21,453 nucleotides of DNA from Atopobiaceae bacterium UBA7016 (GTDB taxonomy: Bacteria; Actinomycetota; Coriobacteriia; Coriobacteriales; Atopobiaceae), in assembly GCA_002449555.1 (NCBI GenBank), contig DJXA01000137.1, forward strand, positions 1 through 21,453. Direction: 5' to 3'. Below the pieces are notes generated by a model, which saw only the letters and a list, made by a program, of their open reading frames with translations, did no database searches and was not told the origin of the DNA. Within the stretch, counting starts at the first letter, position 1; each line of letters starts with the position of its first letter. Shown piece by piece: positions 1 through 6,708 of this stretch. The position numbers were made by a program, and so were the translations under genes.

Positions 1-1306
1 GTTCAGCTCGGCGCGCAAGTATTCAGGCTGCGTCACCGAGGCGGGTAGGGCGCTCGTGCTCGGCGCCGGCCAGTTTGTGCTCGGAAGCGCGATGGAAGAC
101 TGGCGCGAGGTCATCTCGTCTTTTGGCGAGCGCGAGCGCGTGCTGACCGTGGCCGAGGTCGACGACTTCGACCAGTCAGGGGCCCTCATCGGCACCCCGC
201 GTGTGCTGGGCTTTGTTGCTCTTCGAGACGAAATCAGGCCCACGGCGGCAGACACCATCGCGTTCTTCGACAACCAGGGCGTCAACCTCAAGGTTATCTC
301 GGGCGATGACCCGCGCACCGTCTCGGCCATTGCCAAGGCCGTGGGCATTGCGGGCGCCGAGAAGTACGTCGACGCCTCGACGCTCACGACCGACGAGCAG
401 GTCGTGGACGCCGCGCTTACCAAGAGTGTGTTCGGCCGTGTGACGCCGCAGCAGAAGCGCACCATCGTGAGGACGCTGCACTCTGCGGGCCACACGGTGG
501 CCATGACGGGCGACGGCGTGAATGACGTGCTAGCGCTGAAGGAGGCTGACTGCTCGGTCTCGATGGCGTCGGGTTCGGCGGCGGCGCGCAACGTGAGCGA
601 GATCGTCCTCGTGGACAACGACTTTGCGCACATGCCCGAGGTGGTGGCAGAAGGGCGTCGCTCCATCAACAACCTGCAGCGCAGCGCCTCGCTCTTTCTG
701 GTGAAGACCGTCTTCTCGGCCGCGCTCACGTTCCTCTGCATCTTCTTGCCGCCGTACCCGTTCATCCCCATCCAGATGACGCTGCTCTCCAGCGCGGTCA
801 TCGGCTGGCCGTCGTTTGCGCTCTCCATGGAACCCAACCACGAGCGCGTGACCGGTGGTTTTCTGGCCAACGTGCTTCGTCGCTCGCTTCCGGCCTCAGC
901 CGCCATCGTGGCGGCAGTTCTTGCCGTGCAGATCTTGGGCGAGCCACTCGGCATGGACTTTGACCAGCGCTCGACCTGCGCCCTGTACCTCTCGGCGCTC
1001 GTAGGCGTGGCGCTCATCGCGCGCATCTCCTGGCCGCTCACGCCGCTCCGTACGGTGTTGCTGGCCTCGGTGGCGACCATCCTCATCGTGGGATGCTTCG
1101 TTTTCCCATCGTTTTTCTCGCTGGTGTGGCCCACGGTTACCATGGCGTTATTTATCGTGGTGTGCGCGGCGGCAACGCTCGCGCTCTTCCATATCCTGTA
1201 TGAACGGCTGAACAAGCCCCACGCCGAGGGCGAGGACGGCGACCGTCTGAGCTACGTGGTGTGGTGGCTCGAGCAAGGCTATGAACGCAGGCACCGCAAG
1301 GGGTAG
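1..1306 (+). CDS. Cation-transporting P-type ATPase, C-terminal part (CtpE-like), 5' end outside window
   Basis: The open frame runs in from the left edge (first full codon at base 2) and ends at TAG 1304-1306. It begins in the nucleotide-binding domain with the FSSARKYSG motif (bases 2-28), continues through the P-domain ISGDDPRT (from base 296) and the hinge motif TGDGVND (506-526), and finishes with about six hydrophobic segments. The phosphorylation loop DKTGT must lie upstream, so roughly the first half is missing from the window. An internal GTG at base 56 is not a real start, because the conserved nucleotide-binding motif precedes it. The membrane segment following GRRSINNLQRSASLFLVKTV, and the later MEPN motif, resemble CtpE-type ATPases, for which calcium uptake has been reported in mycobacteria. 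The transported ion here is inference. Aconitase follows after 28 bp, so the two genes may be co-transcribed. Confidence 0.9.
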   Translation, partial: FSSARKYSGCVTEAGRALVLGAGQFVLGSAMEDWREVISSFGERERVLTVAEVDDFDQSGALIGTPRVLGFVALRDEIRPTAADTIAFFDNQGVNLKVISGDDPRTVSAIAKAVGIAGAEKYVDASTLTTDEQVVDAALTKSVFGRVTPQQKRTIVRTLHSAGHTVAMTGDGVNDVLALKEADCSVSMASGSAAARNVSEIVLVDNDFAHMPEVVAEGRRSINNLQRSASLFLVKTVFSAALTFLCIFLPPYPFIPIQMTLLSSAVIGWPSFALSMEPNHERVTGGFLANVLRRSLPASAAIVAAVLAVQILGEPLGMDFDQRSTCALYLSALVGVALIARISWPLTPLRTVLLASVATILIVGCFVFPSFFSLVWPTVTMALFIVVCAAATLALFHILYERLNKPHAEGEDGDRLSYVVWWLEQGYERRHRKG

Positions 1307-1334
1307 GTGCCGCGCCCAATAAAGGAGGGGTTCC

Positions 1335-4010
1335 ATGTCTCAGGTTACTCCCGAGTTCCGCGAGGCGGTTCTCGCGGCCTCACGTCCTGTCGCGCTGACG
1401 GCTTCGGGCGTCACGCGCCTGGTGTATGACGTATCGAAGATTCCTGGCGCCGAGCGGCTTCCGCGTGCGCTCGTCACCCTGCTGGAGAACGTCGTTCGTC
1501 GCGTGGATGACGAGGAGCGTCGCGTCGAGCAGGCGGCCGCCATAGTCTCTGCGGGCCTCGCCGGCGCCCAGGGCGACGAGATCGAGTTTATGCCCGCCCG
1601 CGTGCTTTTCCAGGACTTCACCGGCGTGCCGGTCTTCGTTGACTTCGCCGCCATGCGCGACGCCATGGTGGAGCGCGGGGGAGACCCGTCGCTCGTCAAC
1701 CCGCGCATCCCATGCACGCTCGTCATCGACCACTCTGTCATTGCGGACGAAGCCGGTTGCGCCGGCTGTGCCGACGCCAACGAGCGCCTTGAGGCGCATC
1801 GCAACGCCGAGCGCTTTGCCTTCCTGAAGTGGGCTTCGCGCTCGTTTGACAACGTCGAGATCGTGCCGCCCGGCGTGGGCATCTGCCACCAGCTCAACAT
1901 CGAGCGCTTCTGCAACGTGGTCATGACCGACGCCCTTGCCACGGGCGAGACCGAGACCGCGTGCTTTGACACGCTCGTGGGCACCGACTCGCATACCACC
2001 ACGGCCAACGGCGTGGGCGTGCTGGGTTGGGGCGTGGGCGGCATCGAGGCCGAGGCAGCCGCTCTTGGCCAGCCCATCTCCATGCTGGTGCCGCCGGTGG
2101 TTGAGCTGCGCCTGACGGGCGCCCTGAGTGACGGCATCTCGGGCATGGACCTTGCGCTGACCGTGTGCGAGCTGCTGCGCTCCGAGGGCGTGGTGGGCAC
2201 GCTCGTCGAGGTCACGGGCCCCGGCGTGGCCACCCTGACGGCGACGCAGCGCGCCTGCGTGGCCAACATGACGCCCGAGTACGGCAGCACCACCACACTC
2301 TTCCCGGCGGATGACGTGGTCATGGACTACCTCGCCCTGGCCGGCCGCGATGAGGCCGAGCTGGGCTTCGCGCGCGCTTACCTCAAGGCACAGGGCATCT
2401 GGGAGGCGGGGGAGCGCACCTACGCGCGCACCGTCACGCTTGACCTTGCGTCTATTGAGACGTGCCTGGCTGGTCCCTCCCGTCCGCACAACCGTGTGCT
2501 GCCGGCCGGCCTTGCCGAGCGCTTCCAGAACGTGGCGCGTGAGCACGGTAAGGACCTGTCCGAGCGCTTCCACGTAGAGCTCGCCTCCGGCTCGGTTGAG
2601 CTTGCGCACGGTGCGCTGGCCATTGCCGCCATCACGAGCTGCACCACCGCGACCGACCCCGCGATGATGGTGGCCGCGGGCCTGCTGGCCCAGAAGGCCG
2701 CTGCCAAGGGGCTCGCACCCAAGCCGTGGGTCAAGACCATCCTGGCGCCGGGCAGCCGAGCCACCGAGCTCATGCTCAAGCGCGCCGGCCTGACGGAGCC
2801 CCTCTTCAAGCTTGGCTTCTTTACCTGCGGCTTTGGCTGCATGAGCTGCATTGGCAACTCGGGCGACATCCACCCGGCCCTGCATGCCATCGCCGGCCAG
2901 GCCGAGCTCACCTCCGTACTCTCGGGCAACCGCAACTTCGACGGTCGCATCAGCCCCGACGTGGCGCAGAACTTCCTGTGCCAGCCGGCCCTGGTGGTTG
3001 CCTATGCCATCGCGGGCACCATGGACGTTGACCTGTCCACGCAGCCGGTGGGCACGGGCGCCGACGGCCATCCGGTCTACCTCGCTGAGCTCATGCCCAC
3101 CAATGCCGAGATCCAGGCCGTGCTTGACAAGGTCCTCACACCGGAGCTCTTCCAGACCGCGCAGGCCGACGGCGTCGACGGCTCCGCTGCCTGGCAGGAG
3201 ATTCCCTCCAGCGAGTCGCCCACCTTCCCGTGGGACGAGGACTCCACCTACGTGCGCCGCGCCCCGTACTTCGATCTTGCGAAGACGCACGAGCGCGTGG
3301 GCGTGAAGGGTGGCCGTGCGCTGGCCTTCCTGGGCGACTTCGTCACCACCGACCACATCTCGCCGGCGGGCTCCATTGCGCCGACCTCTCCGGCGGCCCG
3401 CTACCTGCGCGAGCGCGGCGTTGACGACGCCGACTTCAACACCTATGGTGCCCGCCGCGGCAACCATGAGGTCATGATGCGCGGCACCTTCGCCAACGTG
3501 AGGCTCGAGAACTTCCTTGCGGGCGGCAAGAAGGGCGGCTGGACGCTAGACCAGACCGACGGCGAGGTGAAGAGCGTCTTTGATGCCTCTGAGTCGTACC
3601 GCGGCGAGGGAACGCCGCTCGTGGTGGTGGCCGGCAAGATGTACGGCTCTGGCTCGAGCCGCGACTGGGCCGGCAAGGGTCCCGCGCTTTTGGGCGTGAA
3701 CGCGGTCATCGCCGAGAGCTTTGAGCGCATCCACCGCTCCAACCTGGTTCAGATGGGTGTGCTGCCGCTGCAGCTTCCTGAGGGCGAGACGGCGCAGTCG
3801 CTGGGCCTCGATGGCACCGAGACGTACGACGTGGCTCCGGTTGACGTGTCGAACGGCCTGCCTGCCGAGCGCTTGACGAAGGTGACGGCCACCAAGGCCG
3901 ACGGCTCGCAGGTGAGCTTCGACGCCCTTGTGCGCATCGACACGCCCATGGAGGCCAACTTCATGGCGTCCGGTGGCATCCTGCCCTACGTGCTCGACCA
4001 TCTGGCATAA
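1335..4010 (+). CDS. acnA: Aconitate hydratase, AcnA/IRP1 type
   Basis: This 891-residue protein isomerises citrate to isocitrate through cis-aconitate in the cytoplasm. Its length matches the monomeric AcnA/IRP1 family. The probable [4Fe-4S] ligands are Cys436, Cys502 and Cys505 (in GCMSCIGNSG), almost the numbering of human IRP1. Other family blocks are PARVLFQDFTGVP, IDHSV, GTDSHTT, LGWGVGGIEAEA, SGNRNFDGR, TTDHISPAGSI, RRGNHEVMMRGTFAN and the swivel-domain GSGSSRDW (Ser774-Ser775-Arg776). A strong AGGAGG-like site (AAAGGAGGGG, 1321-1330) precedes the ATG. The block around the first ligand reads SCTTATDP, where the family usually has SCTNTSNP, which is an unusual substitution near the cluster. 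A long palindrome follows about 30 bp after the stop. In an organism with an incomplete TCA cycle this enzyme would supply 2-oxoglutarate for glutamate; that role is inference. Confidence 0.97.
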   Translation: MSQVTPEFREAVLAASRPVALTASGVTRLVYDVSKIPGAERLPRALVTLLENVVRRVDDEERRVEQAAAIVSAGLAGAQGDEIEFMPARVLFQDFTGVPVFVDFAAMRDAMVERGGDPSLVNPRIPCTLVIDHSVIADEAGCAGCADANERLEAHRNAERFAFLKWASRSFDNVEIVPPGVGICHQLNIERFCNVVMTDALATGETETACFDTLVGTDSHTTTANGVGVLGWGVGGIEAEAAALGQPISMLVPPVVELRLTGALSDGISGMDLALTVCELLRSEGVVGTLVEVTGPGVATLTATQRACVANMTPEYGSTTTLFPADDVVMDYLALAGRDEAELGFARAYLKAQGIWEAGERTYARTVTLDLASIETCLAGPSRPHNRVLPAGLAERFQNVAREHGKDLSERFHVELASGSVELAHGALAIAAITSCTTATDPAMMVAAGLLAQKAAAKGLAPKPWVKTILAPGSRATELMLKRAGLTEPLFKLGFFTCGFGCMSCIGNSGDIHPALHAIAGQAELTSVLSGNRNFDGRISPDVAQNFLCQPALVVAYAIAGTMDVDLSTQPVGTGADGHPVYLAELMPTNAEIQAVLDKVLTPELFQTAQADGVDGSAAWQEIPSSESPTFPWDEDSTYVRRAPYFDLAKTHERVGVKGGRALAFLGDFVTTDHISPAGSIAPTSPAARYLRERGVDDADFNTYGARRGNHEVMMRGTFANVRLENFLAGGKKGGWTLDQTDGEVKSVFDASESYRGEGTPLVVVAGKMYGSGSSRDWAGKGPALLGVNAVIAESFERIHRSNLVQMGVLPLQLPEGETAQSLGLDGTETYDVAPVDVSNGLPAERLTKVTATKADGSQVSFDALVRIDTPMEANFMASGGILPYVLDHLA

Positions 4011-4014
4011 ACGA

Positions 4015-4062
4015 GACAAGGGTTCCGAACCGCTGTTGCAAGTGGGACAAGGGTTCCGAACC
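4015..4062. repeat. Direct repeat of a 17-mer, 31 bp apart
   Basis: GACAAGGGTTCCGAACC occurs at 4015-4031 and again, identically, at 4046-4062. The second copy is embedded in the long palindrome at 4040-4074; the first copy has only the left arm and centre. It looks like a decayed or partial duplicate of a palindromic element. Confidence 0.85.
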
Positions 4063-4074
4063 CTTGTCCCACTT
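4040..4074. terminator. 35-bp near-perfect palindrome after acnA (possible terminator or REP-like element)
   Basis: The arm AAGTGGGACAAGGGTTC (4040-4056) is followed by a single C and then its exact reverse complement at 4058-4074. As RNA it would form a hairpin of about 15 bp with a tiny loop. It lies 30 bp beyond the acnA stop, where a terminator is expected, but the trailing T tract is short (TTT, then GG). The perfect symmetry and the partial second copy beside it also fit a dispersed palindromic repeat. The structure is certain; the role as terminator is inference. Confidence 0.6.
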
Positions 4075-4152
4075 TGGTCTCGTCGAACTCCGATTGTTCC
4101 CGATGGGCCAGGCCTCATTCCTTGAGAGATCTATAGGAGCAGATGGCAGCGT

Positions 4153-4346
4153 GGGTGTCGCTTTTGTGGCATCCTTGCCACGCTTTCGACGGATTCGGGC
4201 ATGCGGGTGTCGCTTTTGTGGCGTACCCTCCACTTTTGCGACAGATTCGGACGCCCGGGCGTCGCATTTGTGGAGTGTCCGCCACGTTTGCGTCAAATCA
4301 TTCGGCTGATTTGTCGCATATGTGGCCGCGGCGTGCCGAATGTGAC
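4153..4346. repeat. Array of four degenerate 52-bp units with internal dyad symmetry
   Basis: The GTCG anchors of the units fall at 4157, 4209, 4261 and 4313, exactly 52 bp apart. The first two units share an identical 18-mer, GGGTGTCGCTTTTGTGGC (4153-4170 and 4205-4222), and are about 70% identical overall. The third and fourth are more diverged (GTCGCATTTGTGG and GTCGCATATGTGG). Within a unit, GTCGC-N4-GTGG is followed 6 to 8 bases later by a near complement, CCAC-N4-GCGAC in unit 2. Each could therefore fold as a hairpin with an internal loop, or bind a dimeric protein. The function is unknown. Confidence 0.8.
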
Positions 4347-4484
4347 AAGGCGGTCTTCGCAACCATGGCCACAAGTAGGGCAAACCCCGCGCCTGACCCC
4401 ATACGGTAGGGAAGGGCGTGTCCCTTATGCGACAATTTGCGCCGCTTTGTTCAGCTCCGCTCTCCGAAAGCGCCGTGGCGAGTA

Positions 4485-4512
4485 TGTGAAACCGCGAACG
4501 TGCTGTTAAAAT
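4485..4512 (+). promoter_or_regulatory. Possible promoter for ppiB (TGTGAA-N16-TAAAAT)
   Basis: A TAAAAT -10-like hexamer (4507-4512) lies 16 bp after a weak -35-like TGTGAA (4485-4490). It sits about 60 bp before the cyclophilin ATG in a locally AT-richer stretch of this GC-rich sequence. The -10 is good and the -35 is poor. Confidence 0.35.
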
Positions 4513-4539
4513 GTCTCAACTAGGTATGTAGTCACACTC

Positions 4540-4556
4540 ATGCCGCGCTGCGGCAT
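4540..4556 (+). promoter_or_regulatory. 7-bp stem hairpin directly before the ppiB ribosome binding site
   Basis: ATGCCGC (4540-4546) and GCGGCAT (4550-4556) form a stem closed by the loop GCT, ending two bases before the AAAGGAG ribosome binding site at 4558-4564. It lacks a T tract, so it is more likely a leader structure than a terminator. Confidence 0.45.
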
Positions 4557-4573
4557 CAAAGGAGCTGAACAGC

Positions 4574-5116
4574 ATGGGCTTTCTTCCTGATCCACTGTAT
4601 GAGCCCACGTACAAGGTGAAGGGCGACGAGGTCGCGGTCTTCACTACCAGCAAGGGCGTTATCCGTGTGGCCCTCGACGGCGCCGGCGCGCCGCGCCACG
4701 TCGCAAACCTCTGCGAGCTTGCGGAGGCCGGCTATTACGATGGCCTGAAGTTCCACCGCTATGTTCCGGGCTTCGTCATTCAGGGCGGTTGCCCCAACAC
4801 GCGCGACATGACCCCTGAAGAGGTCGCCTCTGGCGCGGTGGGCCCGTTTGGTCGCCCCGGTACGGGCGGCCCTGGCTATCGCATTCGCCAGGAGTACACC
4901 ACCAACCCCAACAACAGCCACGTGGACGGCGCGCTGGCCATGGCACGCAGCCAGAACCCCGACAGTGCGGGTTCTCAGTTCTATTTCTGCCTTGGCCCGC
5001 AGCACGGCCTTGACTCTGGGTATACCGTCTTTGGTACCACAACGGAGGGTATGGACGTCATCGCTGCTCTGCGCGCGGGCGACGTCATCGAGTCCATTCG
5101 TATCGAGCACGCATAA
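4574..5116 (+). CDS. ppiB: Cyclophilin-type peptidyl-prolyl cis-trans isomerase
   Basis: This 180-residue protein is a single cyclophilin domain without a signal peptide, so it probably assists proline isomerisation in the cytoplasm. Recognisable blocks are FHRYVPGFVIQGG (residues 60-72, giving catalytic Arg62 plus Phe67 and Gln70), then GALAMARS, DSAGSQFYF and DSGYTVFG. The human CypA residues Trp121 and His126 appear as Gly145 and Tyr150, so cyclosporin binding is expected to be weak, as in many bacterial members. The ATG is preceded by AAAGGAG at 4558-4564. The leader contains a hairpin and an inverted repeat covering the ribosome binding site. A TPR protein follows 48 bp downstream with its own ribosome binding site and could be in the same transcript. 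The gene symbol follows common usage and could equally be another cyclophilin name. Confidence 0.95.
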   Translation: MGFLPDPLYEPTYKVKGDEVAVFTTSKGVIRVALDGAGAPRHVANLCELAEAGYYDGLKFHRYVPGFVIQGGCPNTRDMTPEEVASGAVGPFGRPGTGGPGYRIRQEYTTNPNNSHVDGALAMARSQNPDSAGSQFYFCLGPQHGLDSGYTVFGTTTEGMDVIAALRAGDVIESIRIEHA

Positions 5117-5164
5117 GCACTCCGTGGGCGTATCGCGCACGGCGACTGAACACGAGGAGTAGCA

Positions 5165-6646
5165 GTGAACCAACAGGCATTCGAAGCAGGCAAGGCAGCA
5201 TACAGACAAGGTGACGTCCTCGGTGCTATGGAGGCCCTCAGCCAGGCGAAGCAGCCCGGAGAGGTTTCGGGCAGCGTCGATCACCTGCTGGGCAACTGCC
5301 TCATGAAGCTTGGCCGCTACGCTGAGGCGGCGGCCTGCTATGGCGACGCTCTTCAGGATGCGTCTTACGGCAACGCCGGCGCGCTGGCCTGCAACCGCGG
5401 CCGTGCGCTGCTTGCGGCTGGCAAGCCGCAGGAGGCCATCGCGTCTTTGACCATGGCCACCAAGGACACCTCCTATCCCACGCCGTACAAGGTGCAGATT
5501 GCCCTGGGCAACGCCTACCTCAAGGTGGGCAACGCGCGTGACGCCGGCGTGGCCTTCCGCAACGCCGCCATCGACGAGTCTAACCCCGACCCGTCATCCG
5601 CGCTGCGCAGCCTGGGCTCCTGCTTCATGCAGATGGGCCGTGCCGTGGACGCCGTCGAGGCGTACCGCACCGCGCTGGACTTCTCCACGCCGCAGGCCGA
5701 CCAGAACGCCATCTACGCCGACCTGGGCCTAGCCTACGTTGCGGCAAACCGCATGAGCGAGGCCGTGGACGCCTTCTCGCACGCGACCGCTGACGGCAGC
5801 TACACGCTCTCGACCGAGGCCAACGTTGCCTACGAGGCCGCCCAGCGCGCCGCCATGCACGTCAAGGGTGGCAACCCCTCCGAGACCGACCAGTTCCTGG
5901 CTGCGGCCGGCTATGGCACGGGCAGCTATGACCCGCTCGACCCGCTGGGCGAGTCTGGCGAGTTCATGCCCTCTCCTGAGGATACGGGCTTCTTCTCGGT
6001 GAGCGAGAAGGACCTGGTGGAGCAGGACAAGCGCAACCGTCGTATGCGCCGCAAGCACCGCCATACCGGCCGTAAGATCTTCATCTTCCTGCTTCTGCTC
6101 TTGCTCATCGCGGGCGGCGTCTGCGGCTATGGCTACTACAGCGGTTACGGCTGGCCCATGCAGGAGGACATCGTCCAGCAGCTCTTCACCGAGAAGTCGA
6201 GCGGCGGCGACGTTGAGGCCCTGCTTGACGAGACCCTGACCGAGGACGCGAAGCGGCAGATCAAGAACGTGCTGCCTTCGTCCACGTCCAGCGTCAAGGT
6301 CACGGGCGTCGACCGTACCATGACGGAGACCACCGTGTTCTGCACCGCCACGCTTCAGGCCGGCGGCGAGCAGAGCTATGAGGTGCACCTGCTTCGCGAC
6401 GGCATCAGCTGGAAGGTTGCTTCCGTGTCTGCCGTGTACCCGTCTCAGGGTGGCGTCACCCCCGTTCTCGGCGCTGACAGCGAGACCGAGGACGGCGTTG
6501 TCGACGAGATCATCGACGCCGAGGAGGGTGCCCTGACGTCCGACGCGACGGAAGCCGAAGTCACCGCCGAGGGTACTGAGGGCACCGAGGCCGAGGCTGT
6601 CGCCGACGACGGCTCCACCACCACCGAGGGCACCGTCGCTGAATAG
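5165..6646 (+). CDS. TPR-repeat protein with one transmembrane segment and an extracytoplasmic domain
   Basis: This 493-residue protein starts at GTG, with GAGGAG at 5154-5159 as ribosome binding site. Residues 1 to about 220 hold about six tetratricopeptide-like helical repeats (for example LLGNCLMKLGRYAEAAACYGDAL and LGLAYVAANRMSEAVDAFSHA). A linker and a strongly basic stretch (KRNRRMRRKHRH) follow, then a hydrophobic helix at about 305-325. The basic residues before the helix put the TPR part inside the cell. Outside lies a domain of about 95 residues whose pattern, ending in LLRDGISWKVASV, recalls small NTF2-like or DUF4878 domains. The last 55 residues are an acidic, Thr/Ala/Gly-rich low-complexity tail. 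I do not recognise a named family. Its position just before mreB suggests a cell-envelope scaffold role, which is inference. Confidence 0.85.
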   Translation: MNQQAFEAGKAAYRQGDVLGAMEALSQAKQPGEVSGSVDHLLGNCLMKLGRYAEAAACYGDALQDASYGNAGALACNRGRALLAAGKPQEAIASLTMATKDTSYPTPYKVQIALGNAYLKVGNARDAGVAFRNAAIDESNPDPSSALRSLGSCFMQMGRAVDAVEAYRTALDFSTPQADQNAIYADLGLAYVAANRMSEAVDAFSHATADGSYTLSTEANVAYEAAQRAAMHVKGGNPSETDQFLAAAGYGTGSYDPLDPLGESGEFMPSPEDTGFFSVSEKDLVEQDKRNRRMRRKHRHTGRKIFIFLLLLLLIAGGVCGYGYYSGYGWPMQEDIVQQLFTEKSSGGDVEALLDETLTEDAKRQIKNVLPSSTSSVKVTGVDRTMTETTVFCTATLQAGGEQSYEVHLLRDGISWKVASVSAVYPSQGGVTPVLGADSETEDGVVDEIIDAEEGALTSDATEAEVTAEGTEGTEAEAVADDGSTTTEGTVAE

Positions 6647-6673
6647 CGCCCTCATCTAGCACATCGCAGGACC

Positions 6674-6688
6674 GGGCGCCGTGCGCCC
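6674..6688 (+). promoter_or_regulatory. Short GC-rich hairpin between the TPR gene and mreB
   Basis: GGGCGC and GCGCCC flank the triplet CGT, giving a 6-bp stem in the 62-bp gap before mreB. No T tract follows, so it is not a good intrinsic terminator. It may be an mRNA processing or attenuation structure, or have no function. Confidence 0.35.
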
Positions 6689-6708
6689 TCGTGACAGGAT
6701 TGGAAGCC

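Larger units (their letters stand above)
4448..4571 (+). promoter_or_regulatory. 11-bp inverted repeat whose right arm contains the ppiB Shine-Dalgarno
   Basis: TGTTCAGCTCC at 4448-4458 is the exact reverse complement of GGAGCTGAACA at 4561-4571, which contains the GGAG ribosome binding site of the cyclophilin gene. If transcription starts upstream of 4448, the two could pair and hide the ribosome binding site. If it starts near 4519, the left arm is not transcribed and the match would be only a DNA-level inverted repeat. The complementarity is seen; the regulatory role is inference. Confidence 0.45.
4011..4573 (+). other. 563-bp intergenic region with repeats and leader, no credible gene
   Basis: This is the only stretch over 300 bp without a gene. 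It holds, in order, a duplicated 17-mer and a 35-bp palindrome (4015-4074), an array of 52-bp degenerate units (4153-4346), and the leader of the cyclophilin gene with possible promoter and hairpin structures (4448-4571). Several short open frames cross it on both strands. They lack ribosome binding sites, resemble no family I know, and owe their repetitive peptides to the DNA repeats. Because 52 is not a multiple of 3, successive units are read in different frames, which argues against coding. Confidence 0.75.

Noticed and set aside
1380..3467. A 695-codon open frame on the minus strand inside acnA
   Set aside because: It is opposite a fully conserved gene and has the Arg/His/Gly/Ala-rich composition expected from antisense reading of GC-rich codons. 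Similar minus-strand frames opposite the TPR, mreB, PBP2, radical SAM and proB genes were dismissed for the same reason.
4153..4346. The 52-bp array as a CRISPR
   Set aside because: Units are tandem and degenerate, spacers are not unique sequences between identical repeats, and there are no cas genes nearby.
3961..4509. Several open frames of 80-140 codons on both strands across the acnA-ppiB gap
   Set aside because: They have no ribosome binding sites, their repeated peptides come from the 52-bp DNA repeats read in shifting frames, and the longest on the minus strand runs into acnA. None resembles a protein family.
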